From Methanothrix harundinacea (GTDB taxonomy: Archaea > Halobacteriota > Methanosarcinia > Methanotrichales > Methanotrichaceae), in NCBI GenBank assembly GCA_001509375.1, contig LGFT01000027.1, forward strand, positions 1 to 33,908: 33,908 nt of DNA, written 5' to 3'. The notes under the pieces are model-generated. The model saw only the letters and a program-made list of their open reading frames with translations. It was not told the origin of the DNA and made no database searches. Each line of letters begins with the position of its first letter. The stretch's first letter is position 1. Below are positions 14,111 through 21,352 of the stretch, one piece after another. The position numbers and the translations under genes are program-made.

Positions 14111-15160
14111 TTATATTATTTTTGTTTTTTTAGCGGCCTCGGTGGCCGCCTTTCTGGTGAGACCCGAGCCCAGGATGGTATAGCGCTCCGGGCGGATCGT
14201 GTGGGCGATGGTGAGGGCCTCGATCACCGTCTCTTCTTCGAGGCCGATCTCGTAGGCCGAGGTGGGCGCCCCCACCTCTTTCAGGGCGGTTCGGATCATC
14301 TTCCAGTCGCCGCCGTGAAGGTACATCATGACTACGGTGCCAAGGCCGCAGAGCTCGCCGTGGAGGGCTCTTCCCGGATCGATCTTGTTTATGGCGTGGG
14401 CGAACTTGTGCTCTGAGCCGCTGGCGGGGCGCGATGAGCCAGCGATGCTCATGGCGACGCCGCTGGATATGAGGGCCTTGACGACGACCCTTGCCGACTC
14501 TTCGAGGCCAGGCTTCAGATCAGGGGCGGTCTCGACGATCATCCTGGCCGTCATCTCCGAGAGGGCGGAGGCGTACTCGCTGTACTCCTCGCCCCGGAGC
14601 CTGTGGGCGAGCTTCCAGTCCCGTATGGCGGTGTAGTTGGAGATTATGTCGCCGCACCCGGCAGCTAGGAGCCTTTCGGGGGCCTTGGAGATGACGGCGG
14701 TGTCCGCTATGATCCCCAGGGGGGCCTGGGCCGAGACGGAGGTCGTTTCGCCGTCGATGGTGAGGGAGGCCTGGGCCGAGCATATCCCGTCGTGGGAGGC
14801 GGCGGTGGGGATGGAGACGAAGTGGAACCCCGCCCTGACAGAGGCGAGCTTGGCGACGTCTATCGACCTTCCGCCGCCGACGCCTATGAGAAAGCCCGCC
14901 TTCATCTCCCAAGCCAGCCGTTCTGCCCTCTCCACCTCTTCAAGTTTTGAAAATCTTGTGATCATGAGGCTCGTTTCAAAGCCGCGATCTTCCATCCACT
15001 GAGAGATCTCTCCCCCCACCAGCGCACCGGTGGTGGGGCCCGTCACGATGAGAGCTCCGCCCTTCAGTTTGAGGTCTTTGCAGACGTCGGCCACCTCTGA
15101 TGCCACGCCGCTGCCGACCACCACCAGCCTCGGAAGCTCCATCCATTTGGATCTGCTCAA
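14111..15160 (-). CDS. egsA: sn-Glycerol-1-phosphate dehydrogenase
   Basis: EgsA reduces dihydroxyacetone phosphate to sn-glycerol-1-phosphate with NAD(P)H, the step that gives archaeal membrane lipids their stereochemistry. The protein is about 349 residues with the expected blocks: SKWMELPRLVVVGSG at the start, a nucleotide-binding GVGGGRSIDVAK, SIPTAASHDGICSAQASL, AAGCGDIISNYTAIRDW (metal ligand Asp), GSEHKFAHAI and ALHGELCGLG (metal ligand His residues). I prefer TTG at 15160 over GTG at 15169: GGTGA lies a few bases before it, and family members start at this point. A TATA box at 15198-15207 supports independent transcription. Confidence 0.93.
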   Translation of the reverse strand: MSRSKWMELPRLVVVGSGVASEVADVCKDLKLKGGALIVTGPTTGALVGGEISQWMEDRGFETSLMITRFSKLEEVERAERLAWEMKAGFLIGVGGGRSIDVAKLASVRAGFHFVSIPTAASHDGICSAQASLTIDGETTSVSAQAPLGIIADTAVISKAPERLLAAGCGDIISNYTAIRDWKLAHRLRGEEYSEYASALSEMTARMIVETAPDLKPGLEESARVVVKALISSGVAMSIAGSSRPASGSEHKFAHAINKIDPGRALHGELCGLGTVVMMYLHGGDWKMIRTALKEVGAPTSAYEIGLEEETVIEALTIAHTIRPERYTILGSGLTRKAATEAAKKTKII

Positions 15161-15197
15161 TGGTCTCACCAGCTAGGACAAATTTCGTACCTCTACG

Positions 15198-15207
15198 AAT
15201 ATAAACG
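15198..15207 (-). promoter_or_regulatory. TATA box of egsA
   Basis: GTTTATATTC on the minus strand is centred about 43 nt before the TTG start. The inferred transcription start is near 15177, leaving a short leader with GGTGA. Confidence 0.5.
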
Positions 15208-15296
15208 CTCCCTACCCTCCCTCGGACGCCCCCACCATCGGAGCCGAGGAGAAGGTCCAAAACAAATAAAACAAACAAAATATACAAAAACTTAGA

Positions 15297-16055
15297 CTAA
15301 TCTTTTCGGAGGCTCTTCAAGACGGAGAGGACTCTCTCCCGGTACCGGTTAACCTCGGTGCTGGTCCTGACCCGGGGCCTTGGGATCTCGATCTCTATGA
15401 TCTCGTTGATCTGACCGGGGCGGGCGGACATGATCACCACCCGGTCGGCGAGGTAGATCGCCTCGTCGACGCTGTGGGTGACGAAGACGACGGTCTTCTG
15501 TTGCTCCTGCCAGATCCGAAGAAGCTCCGCCTGCATGACGTTTCGGGTCTGCGCGTCGAGAGCCCCGAAGGGCTCGTCCATGAAGAGGGCCCGGGGATTG
15601 TTCACCAGAGCCCGAACGATCGCGACCCTCTGCTTCATCCCCCCCGAGAGCTCGTGGGGGTAGCTGTTCTCAAACCCCTCCAGCCCCACAGCCTTCAGGT
15701 ACCTGCGGGCCTTCTCGTATCGCTCGTCCTTGGGGACTCCCTTAAGCTCCAGGCCGAAGGCGACGTTGTCGAGGATCGTCCTCCAGGGAAAGAGGGAATA
15801 CTCCTGAAATACCATCCCCCGCTGGGGTCCCGGCCCCTCGATGGGAACGCCGTCGAGGAGGACTGCACCGCTGGTGGGCCTCTCCAGCCCCGCCATGATC
15901 CGAAGGAGGGTCGTCTTACCGCAGCCCGAGGGGCCGAGGAGGCACATGAACTCCTTGTCCCCCACCGAGAGGTTGACGTCGTGGAGGGCCTCGAAGCTCT
16001 TCCCCTTCACCGAGAAGCTCTTCGAGAGGCCCTTTATCTCCAGCAGAGCGGTCAT
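15297..16055 (-). CDS. ABC transporter ATP-binding protein, SsuB/TauB/NrtD type
   Basis: The 252-residue ATPase subunit belongs to the nitrate/sulfonate/taurine/pyrimidine-precursor importer class. It has Walker A GPSGCGKT (41-48), a Q-loop with QEYSLFPWRTILDNV (the P-W-R/x-T variant typical of this class), signature LSGGMKQR (136-143), Walker B ALFMDEPF with catalytic Glu161, D-loop GALD and H-loop His194. No permease or binding protein is next to it on either side, so either partners are elsewhere or it is a stray subunit. The substrate cannot be deduced from the ATPase. Its start is about 27 nt from a GCCTATAACTCC stretch, consistent with a short leader, and the neighbouring DUF3795 gene diverges from it. 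Confidence 0.9.
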   Translation of the reverse strand: MTALLEIKGLSKSFSVKGKSFEALHDVNLSVGDKEFMCLLGPSGCGKTTLLRIMAGLERPTSGAVLLDGVPIEGPGPQRGMVFQEYSLFPWRTILDNVAFGLELKGVPKDERYEKARRYLKAVGLEGFENSYPHELSGGMKQRVAIVRALVNNPRALFMDEPFGALDAQTRNVMQAELLRIWQEQQKTVVFVTHSVDEAIYLADRVVIMSARPGQINEIIEIEIPRPRVRTSTEVNRYRERVLSVLKSLRKD

Positions 16056-16149
16056 AGGGTGAGAAAATTGGACGGCGGAGTTATAGGCTTTTCTGTTGGG
16101 GGACGGAGGGCCACCATCTGCCTACGTTCTGGATGGTGCAGGTCGTCTC

Positions 16150-16161
16150 TTTAAGTATTTT
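16150..16161 (+). promoter_or_regulatory. TATA box of the DUF3795 gene
   Basis: TTTAAGTATTTT is centred about 26 nt before the ATG at 16181, so transcription should begin at or next to the start codon (leaderless). This supports 16181 rather than the longer frame from 16133, whose extra residues would overlap the promoter. Confidence 0.5.
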
Positions 16162-16180
16162 GGGCAGCATCTTTCATGCG

Positions 16181-16633
16181 ATGAAGGAAGATATAGAGAA
16201 AAACCAGGTCGGACCCTGCGGGATCGTCTGCATATCGTGCCCCCTCGGCAGCGGCACTGTGGCCAAGACTGCAGGCCAGACGAGGGGATTCATCGAAGGC
16301 TACAAGATCTCAGAGTGGGCGCCGTACGTCTCTATGGATGGGGAGAGGATCGACTGGGATCAGGTGGTCAGGGGGATGGAGTGGATGATGAAGTACGCCG
16401 TCTGTGCTGGGTGCGAGAGCGGAGGAGGACCACCGGACTGCACCATCAGGATCTGCGCCAAGGAGAACGGCGTTGAGCTCTGCAGCTCCTGTGACGAGCT
16501 CAGTTCCTGCGACAAGTTTGATTGGCTGGGAGAACATGGTGAACAGCTCAGAGAGACCCTGAAGAATTGCAGAGGGGCCTCCAAGGAGGAGTACATAAAG
16601 TCCCTCGAGGGCTCGATGCCGTGGGAGGAATGA
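16181..16633 (+). CDS. DUF3795 cysteine-rich protein
   Basis: The 150-residue protein has the DUF3795 pattern, with G-x-C-G-x-x-C-x-x-C-P near the N-terminus (C13, C17, C20), then CAGCESGGGPPDCTIRICAKENGVELCSSCDELSSCDKF. The family is common in anaerobic archaea and bacteria, and its cysteines are thought to bind a metal or cluster. The function is not established. ATG 16181 is chosen because the family begins close to the first Cys motif and a TATA box lies 26 nt upstream. The product has no signal peptide. It is monocistronic, followed by the end of the TnpB element about 50 nt on. Confidence 0.8.
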   Translation: MKEDIEKNQVGPCGIVCISCPLGSGTVAKTAGQTRGFIEGYKISEWAPYVSMDGERIDWDQVVRGMEWMMKYAVCAGCESGGGPPDCTIRICAKENGVELCSSCDELSSCDKFDWLGEHGEQLRETLKNCRGASKEEYIKSLEGSMPWEE

Positions 16634-16680
16634 ACGGCGGACTCGTTGATGCGGACGGAAGTTCGGCACATATTCATTCG

Positions 16681-16830
16681 AGTCAACTACCACGGCCTGA
16701 AGGCCGTGGCTTGTGACTACGATGATATTGTGTCACTATTGGCTGGTTGACTGCAGCCTGCTACGATCAGATCTACTGAAGGTAGCGATGTTTCTGGATG
16801 CGTTCAAATCTGCATCGATCTGGAACCCGC
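16681..16830 (-). ncRNA. Predicted omega (reRNA-type) guide RNA at the 3' end of tnpB
   Basis: In TnpB elements the guide RNA overlaps the tnpB 3' end, runs through the element's right end and finishes with a guide copied from the flanking DNA. Here the right-end hairpin (16690-16709) and the following GTAGTTGAC are in the right place on the minus strand. The guide would start at about 16680 and run towards 16660. The 5' limit is a guess. Confidence 0.4.
16690..16709 (-). repeat. Right-end hairpin of the TnpB element
   Basis: A perfect 8-bp stem, CCACGGCC with GGCCGTGG, closed by a four-base loop, 27 nt beyond the tnpB stop codon. Confidence 0.75.
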
Positions 16831-17785
16831 AACTTTTGCATTTGAATATCCGCCCAATACGATTATTCTTATGCTGGTACCCACATCTGGAACATGTTTG
16901 TGATGTATATCTAGGATCGATAGTTATTACATTCTTCCCAATGGCCATAGCTTTGTACTCAACGAAACTTCTAAGTTCGGCGAAGCTCCATTTACCAAGC
17001 TTCTTATTCTTGTTACCGTTCCTGATGTTGGTCAAGTCTTCCAGTGCGATTATATCATATGGTTTTGAAACAATCCAGTTAGCAATTTGATGATTCACGT
17101 CCTTTTGAAACCGTCTCTCTCGACCCGAAAGTTTTTGGAGCTTCCGTTTTGCTGATCGAGTGCCTTTGGACTGAAGTTTTGATCTCAAATACTGGCATTT
17201 ACCTTTGACCGCTTTAACATGGCCAGATTCCCAAAATGTGTTATCGCTACATACCGCGATGTTATTGATACCAAGATCGACTCCGAGCCTTCTATCCCCG
17301 GTTATTGGTTCTGGGTCCGGTTGTTCTACTTGGACATTTAGGTAGCAAGCGTTTTTGGTTATTTTGAGCTGAGCGTTAGTTACCTTCCATCCTACGTATC
17401 TCTTATAGTATTCTGGTAACTGAAAGTCGTATCTCAACCTTCCGAAAGCGGTGGTCAGCTTGCAGTATCCAGATTCCAAGAACACCTTCATGGTGCGGAT
17501 ATCGAACCGAACCGCTCCGAGCGGTTTTTTAAATGGCTTCGTCTTGAATCTGAGTCTCTTTAGCATATCACTTGCTTGATCCCTTGCGGTTTGAAGAAGC
17601 GCAGATGGAAGCGTTGGATATTTCTCCCGGAGGTCTTTGTATGTAGCTCTATTGAGTCTGGTCTTGTTATAGTCATGCGCCGCGAAGCCGTAGTCTATGA
17701 CATCCTGACAGGCGGCATTCCAGATCCTCGCTGTCTGAATGAGTGCGTTAGACCTGTCCAGCTTTATTTGCAGAGTGCGGTACAT
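16736..17785 (-). CDS. tnpB: TnpB, RNA-guided nuclease of IS605/IS1341-type elements
   Basis: The 349-residue protein has all marks of an active TnpB (OrfB). It has an N-terminal helical/oligonucleotide-binding part starting MYRTLQIKLD, RuvC-I with Asp170 (LGVDLGINNIAV), RuvC-II with Glu249 (IIALEDLTNI), a zinc ribbon C298-x2-C301 ... C316-x2-C319 (TCSRCGYQHK, FKCKSCG) and RuvC-III with Asp326 (DADLNASRNIA). TnpB uses an RNA made from the element end to cut DNA next to a short motif, which helps retain the element. It lies downstream of the DUF3795 gene and tail-to-tail with it. Nothing is truncated, and the catalytic triad and zinc ligands are complete. Codon use is slightly less GC-rich than in its neighbours, as expected for an acquired element. 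Confidence 0.95.
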   Translation of the reverse strand: MYRTLQIKLDRSNALIQTARIWNAACQDVIDYGFAAHDYNKTRLNRATYKDLREKYPTLPSALLQTARDQASDMLKRLRFKTKPFKKPLGAVRFDIRTMKVFLESGYCKLTTAFGRLRYDFQLPEYYKRYVGWKVTNAQLKITKNACYLNVQVEQPDPEPITGDRRLGVDLGINNIAVCSDNTFWESGHVKAVKGKCQYLRSKLQSKGTRSAKRKLQKLSGRERRFQKDVNHQIANWIVSKPYDIIALEDLTNIRNGNKNKKLGKWSFAELRSFVEYKAMAIGKNVITIDPRYTSQTCSRCGYQHKNNRIGRIFKCKSCGFQIDADLNASRNIATFSRSDRSRLQSTSQ

Positions 17786-17836
17786 GTTATTAGATATGTG
17801 ATATCTTTATTAGAGATATAGGGTTTCGTCGCCAGG

Positions 17837-17889
17837 GGGGAGGGGCTCTACATCCCCGGCCTAAAGACCGGGGTCTTTCGCCCCTCTCC
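17837..17889 (-). repeat. Left-end nested hairpin of the TnpB element
   Basis: Outer stem GGGGAGGGGC (17837-17846) pairs with GCCCCTCTCC (17880-17889), with one G-U pair. Inside it, CCCCGG (17854-17859) pairs with CCGGGG (17868-17873). It lies 52-104 nt before the tnpB start and is the likely left end; it could double as a terminator for the GH15 side. Confidence 0.6.
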
Positions 17890-17937
17890 GCTCCCCGTCA
17901 AGATAAATGGACCAAAAAAGCGCCTAATCGATCTCCT

Positions 17938-19029
17938 TCACAGGTATCCCAAAAACCTTGATGCGATGACGAAGTTCGCGTGGGACCAGAGGAGGGGCGA
18001 GACCGATACCTGGAGGTCGTTATCGAAGATCTGCTCAGGGATGTACCTCACCGTCCTCTCCAGGACCCAGTCGTAGTATCCTCGTGCCCGCTCTACATCG
18101 CCCCCCACCGACCAATATATGGAGAGCCAGAAGTTGAGGAGCGGCCAGACTCCTGCGCCTTTCCTTCGGTGCATCCCCTCAAACATCCAGCCGTCATACT
18201 CGTCGTGCTCGTAGCGGCAGACCCCACCTTTTAGGGGGCCATCGGAGACCACGAGCCTTCTTTCGATCTCCTCGACCGTCGAGACGATCTGGGGGTCGTC
18301 GGCCTCGCGAATCGCGAAGGGATAGACGAGGCCCAGGACTGAGGCGTCGATCCGTCGGTCGATAATCTTTCCATAAGATCTGACGAAATGGCCGCCGACG
18401 AAGTGCTCATCGAGCCGCGACCTCATCTCTTCGGCAGCATCCTTCCAATTTTCGCACCCTTCCCCGTCCGGGATCATCTCGGAGGCGGCCTCGAGCCCTC
18501 GGATGCAGGCGGCAAGAGTGTAGGTGAAGTTCTCAGCGAGGTCGGGGAAGGCGAGCCTCTCCTCCCAGAGGTCGTTTGCCACGAGGCTGAAGCTTTTGCC
18601 GTTCCATGTACTGGCGAGGCCGTCGGCCGCCTTTTTGACCAGGTCCTCAAATTCCCGGGCGCCTTCGAGGTCGTCCCGGTAATGGTGCTCGATGGCGAAG
18701 AGGACCGACCCAGTCTGGTCGGGCTGGAGCCGGCCTGAGGCCTTGAGGCCGTTAACATAGTATTTCTCAAAGAAAAGGCCAGATTCACAAAACCCCTCCA
18801 CCCTCCGAAGGCACCAGCGGAAGAAGCCCTCCTGGACCCCCGCGAGGTCCAGGAGGTCCGCGGCGATGCAGGCGTATGAGGCGTCCCTCGGCCAGACATA
18901 GAAATAGTGCTTCGCCTCTTTCGGGTAATATTCCTTGGTGGGGTTTGCGGCGACGATCGCCCCGTTCTCGAGACAGCAGTCGGCCAGAACCTCCTTCGAT
19001 GCCTCTATCGTTCGTTCGATCCTGGACAC
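17938..19029 (-). CDS. Glycoside hydrolase family 15-like (glucoamylase-type) protein
   Basis: The 363-residue protein corresponds to the (alpha/alpha)6 barrel of GH15 glucoamylases, which release glucose from alpha-glucan ends. It lacks the N-terminal beta-sandwich of bacterial members. Recognisable segments are HYFYVWPRDASYACIAADLLD, GRLQPDQTGSVLFAIEHH, the general-acid motif NDLWEER (Glu156/157), FTYTLAACIRGLEAA, RRIDASVLGLVYPF, GVCRYEHDEYDG, WPLLNFWLSIYW and a C-terminal SPLLWSHANF. In active family members the last motif usually reads W-x-H-A-E, where Glu acts as catalytic base. Here it is Asn352, so activity is uncertain. GTG 19029 follows GAAGGAATA. There is no signal peptide. It belongs functionally with the debranching enzyme and GH57 genes nearby. 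Confidence 0.85.
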   Translation of the reverse strand: MSRIERTIEASKEVLADCCLENGAIVAANPTKEYYPKEAKHYFYVWPRDASYACIAADLLDLAGVQEGFFRWCLRRVEGFCESGLFFEKYYVNGLKASGRLQPDQTGSVLFAIEHHYRDDLEGAREFEDLVKKAADGLASTWNGKSFSLVANDLWEERLAFPDLAENFTYTLAACIRGLEAASEMIPDGEGCENWKDAAEEMRSRLDEHFVGGHFVRSYGKIIDRRIDASVLGLVYPFAIREADDPQIVSTVEEIERRLVVSDGPLKGGVCRYEHDEYDGWMFEGMHRRKGAGVWPLLNFWLSIYWSVGGDVERARGYYDWVLERTVRYIPEQIFDNDLQVSVSPLLWSHANFVIASRFLGYL

Positions 19030-19099
19030 TATTCCTTCGTCTCCGATCTTTTCAGACCGTTCCCCTTATGATCTTCAAGTGTAAAAGAATATCGCAAGT

Positions 19100-20287
19100 A
19101 TGATGGAGACGATCGTCTTGAAGTGCGCCATCTGCGGCCGGGGGGAGGCCGCAAAGATCCTGGGGGTCTGCCCGTCCTGCATCCGGAAGAGGCCCGAGGA
19201 GGCAGAGCCCTTGATCAGAGAGGCTCACATCCTCGCAAGAGAGCCCTATCCCCTACCGCCCGAGGTCCCACGGTCCACCGACCGCGGTGCCAGGCGATGC
19301 GACCTATGCTCAAACGAGTGCGTCATCGCCCCCGGGGATCTCGGCTACTGCGGTGTCCGAAAGAACTGGGGCGATCGGATAGTAGGCCTCTTTCCTGGCT
19401 ATGGCATCCTCACGACATATGAGGATTCCCTCCCGACGAACTGCTGCGCATCATGGTTCTGTCCCGGCACCCTCGCCCCGCCCGAAGACAGGAAGGTGAA
19501 CGTGGCGGTCTTCCTCTACGGCTGCAACTTCGACTGCCTCTTCTGCCAGAACGAGTCCCATCGCCGCCTGCATCTCCCGCCCCTGGTGAGCCTCGAAGCC
19601 TTAGTCTCCAGGATCGGTGCGAACCCCGGGGCAGAGTGCGTCTGCTACTTCGGAGGAAGCCCCGAGCCCCAGCTTCCCTTCGCCCTCAGGGCCTCAAAGA
19701 GGTTGCTGGATTTGGAAGAGCTGGTTGGGGAAAAGGATGGAGACGGCGATGATGACATTGCAGGATGTTGGAGTGGCGGTCTTGAAGACAAGGCGGAGTG
19801 GGGCGGAGACGGCGGCAGGCGACCCCGGATCTGCTGGGAGATGAACGGCTGCGGAAATCCCACCTTGGTGAAGAGGGCGGCGGAGCTATCTTTGCGGTCC
19901 GGCGGGATCGTCAAGTTCGACCTCAAGGCCTTCGACGAGAACCTGAGCCTCGCCCTCTCTGGCGTCTACAACTGGAGGGCTTATGAGAACTTCGAGATGA
20001 TCGCGAAATGCCTCTTCGAGGCGCGGGAAGCGCCGGTCCTCACAGCGACGACCCTTCTCGTCCCCGGCTACGTCGATGAGGTGGAGGTGGGGGCGATAGC
20101 AGAGTTCATTGCAGGTCTGAACCCGGATATCCCCTACACCCTCCTGGTATTCCACCCCGACTTCATGATGAGAGACCTTCCGATAACCCCTCGCTCTCAG
20201 GCGGTCCGATGTATCGAGGCGGCAAATAAGCATCTATCCCGGGTTTACCTGGGAAACAAGCATATGCTGGCGTTTGCCCCCCCGTGA
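19100..20287 (+). CDS. Radical SAM enzyme, PflA/AmmeMemoRadiSam-like (COG1180)
   Basis: The 395-residue protein has three parts. First is a small zinc-ribbon-like front (C9-x2-C12 ... C24-x2-C27). Second is a cysteine-rich segment (C67, C70, C74, C84, CDLCSNECVIAPGDLGYCG) typical of radical SAM proteins of the pyruvate-formate-lyase-activase-like COG1180 group. Third is the radical SAM barrel with C142-x3-C146-x2-C149 (GCNFDCLFCQN). Later blocks are CVCYFGGSPEPQ, WEMNGCGNP, KFDLKAFDENL and TTLLVPGYVD. A low-complexity Asp/Gly-rich insertion (about residues 213-247) splits the barrel. Its substrate is unknown. It is divergent from the GH15 gene, sharing a 70-nt promoter region, and stands alone. 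Confidence 0.85.
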   Translation: MMETIVLKCAICGRGEAAKILGVCPSCIRKRPEEAEPLIREAHILAREPYPLPPEVPRSTDRGARRCDLCSNECVIAPGDLGYCGVRKNWGDRIVGLFPGYGILTTYEDSLPTNCCASWFCPGTLAPPEDRKVNVAVFLYGCNFDCLFCQNESHRRLHLPPLVSLEALVSRIGANPGAECVCYFGGSPEPQLPFALRASKRLLDLEELVGEKDGDGDDDIAGCWSGGLEDKAEWGGDGGRRPRICWEMNGCGNPTLVKRAAELSLRSGGIVKFDLKAFDENLSLALSGVYNWRAYENFEMIAKCLFEAREAPVLTATTLLVPGYVDEVEVGAIAEFIAGLNPDIPYTLLVFHPDFMMRDLPITPRSQAVRCIEAANKHLSRVYLGNKHMLAFAPP

Positions 20288-20373
20288 TAGGTTTTGCGTC
20301 GTCGAGGAGGTGGGCCCGGAGGTCACTATCAAACGACAGTGTGAAATAGGGCGTCGTAGAGAGGACCCTTCCC

Positions 20374-21264
20374 ATGAAGAAACTGTTAATGTTATTGGCC
20401 TTGATGATCGTCGCCTTCTCAGGCTGTGTTGAGGAGAAGCCCGGCCCCGAGGAGCTGAAGGCGATGATGATCGAGTCGGTGGAGAAGGTGGAGACTGTCA
20501 CCTTCAACACTGATACGGATCAGACCATAAACGTGATCAATAACTCAGAGACGAACAGGACCCTCCGGACTATGACCTTTGAGACTAGGTCGGTGGGCGA
20601 TGGCGTCCTGAACGTCACGGACCGCGCCATGAGGATGACCATGACCACCACCGCCATCTCTGAAGACTCCGGAGAGATCGTCTCGGAGATGGAAGCGTAC
20701 ATGAAGGGAGACACCATGTACACCAAAGTCGACGGAAACTGGACGAAGATGCCCGGGATGCCCGAAGAGATGTGGGACCAGCAGAACCAAGTGAAATCCC
20801 AGGCAGAGCTTCTCAACGCTTCCGAGATCGAGCTGGTGGGATCTGAGAAGGTCAACGGCGAGGACGCCTACAAAGTGAACGTGGTCCCCGACATGGAGAC
20901 GTTCACTGCGATTCTCAACCAGCAGATCGGATCGATGCCCTTTTACATCATGAACATGACAGAGATCTTCGAAGAGACCGATATGGGGTGGACGACCTGG
21001 ATCTCCAAAGGGTCTCACCTCCCCCTGAAAACCCAGGTTGCCTTGGAGATGGCCATTACCGCAGATATGATGGGCCTTCCCGCCGGCGAGATGGGCGAGA
21101 TCGAGATGGAGATCGAGTCCGACTCGACGGTCGTATACTCCAACTATAACGAGCCTGTCGTGATAGAAGTGCCACAAGAGGCCTTGGCTGCCCCCTCCTG
21201 GCTTGACATGCTGATGGCTATGATGGCGCAGACGCAGCCGTCGAACGAGACCATCGTAGAGTAG
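20374..21264 (+). CDS. LolA-like/DUF6612-type lipoprotein
   Basis: The 296-residue lipoprotein has signal MKKLLMLLALMIVAFSGC, with a lipobox-like A-F-S-G-C at residue 18. The mature part resembles the LolA/LppX-like beta-sheet lipoproteins found in many Methanosarcinales: an early helix (ELKAMMIESVEKVETVTFNTD), then alternating strands with M-T-M-T-T-T-A, YMKGDTMYTKVDGNWTKMPG, a Val-rich SEKVNGEDAYKVNVVPD segment and MGWTTWISKGSHLPLKTQV near the end. It is remarkably rich in Met and in N-x-T/S sequons. It would sit on the outer face of the membrane and could bind a lipid or hydrophobic ligand, but this is only by analogy. GAGAGGACCC precedes the ATG, and it is convergent with the debranching gene. 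Confidence 0.75.
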   Translation: MKKLLMLLALMIVAFSGCVEEKPGPEELKAMMIESVEKVETVTFNTDTDQTINVINNSETNRTLRTMTFETRSVGDGVLNVTDRAMRMTMTTTAISEDSGEIVSEMEAYMKGDTMYTKVDGNWTKMPGMPEEMWDQQNQVKSQAELLNASEIELVGSEKVNGEDAYKVNVVPDMETFTAILNQQIGSMPFYIMNMTEIFEETDMGWTTWISKGSHLPLKTQVALEMAITADMMGLPAGEMGEIEMEIESDSTVVYSNYNEPVVIEVPQEALAAPSWLDMLMAMMAQTQPSNETIVE

Positions 21265-21352
21265 ACGAGAAAAATAGACCGTTGAAAGGCTCAATCGAGG
21301 TGAATTGAATCAGAGATGGAAGTCTGGGGAAGAGGGCCAGGACATCTCCCCT

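Larger units (their letters stand above)
16681..17893 (-). mobile_element. TnpB-only IS605/IS1341-type element
   Basis: One tnpB gene is flanked by two hairpin-forming ends. The end after the tnpB stop has CCACGGCC-TGAA-GGCCGTGG (16690-16709) followed by GTAGTTGAC on the element's own strand. The end before the start has CCCCGG/CCGGGG (17854-17873) inside a second 10-bp stem (17837-17846 with 17880-17889). No tnpA (Y1 transposase) is present, so movement would need a helper in trans. Neither terminal inverted repeats nor target duplications are seen, as expected for this group. The exact outer limits are estimates. Confidence 0.75.

Noticed and set aside
15474-16154. A 226-codon plus-strand frame opposite the ABC ATPase
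   Set aside because: It mirrors the ATPase codons, including the antisense of Walker A, and runs through the promoter region of the divergent gene.
20545-21294. A 249-codon minus-strand frame opposite the lipoprotein
   Set aside because: His/Leu/Gly-rich antisense translation of a gene with clear lipobox and start; no family pattern.
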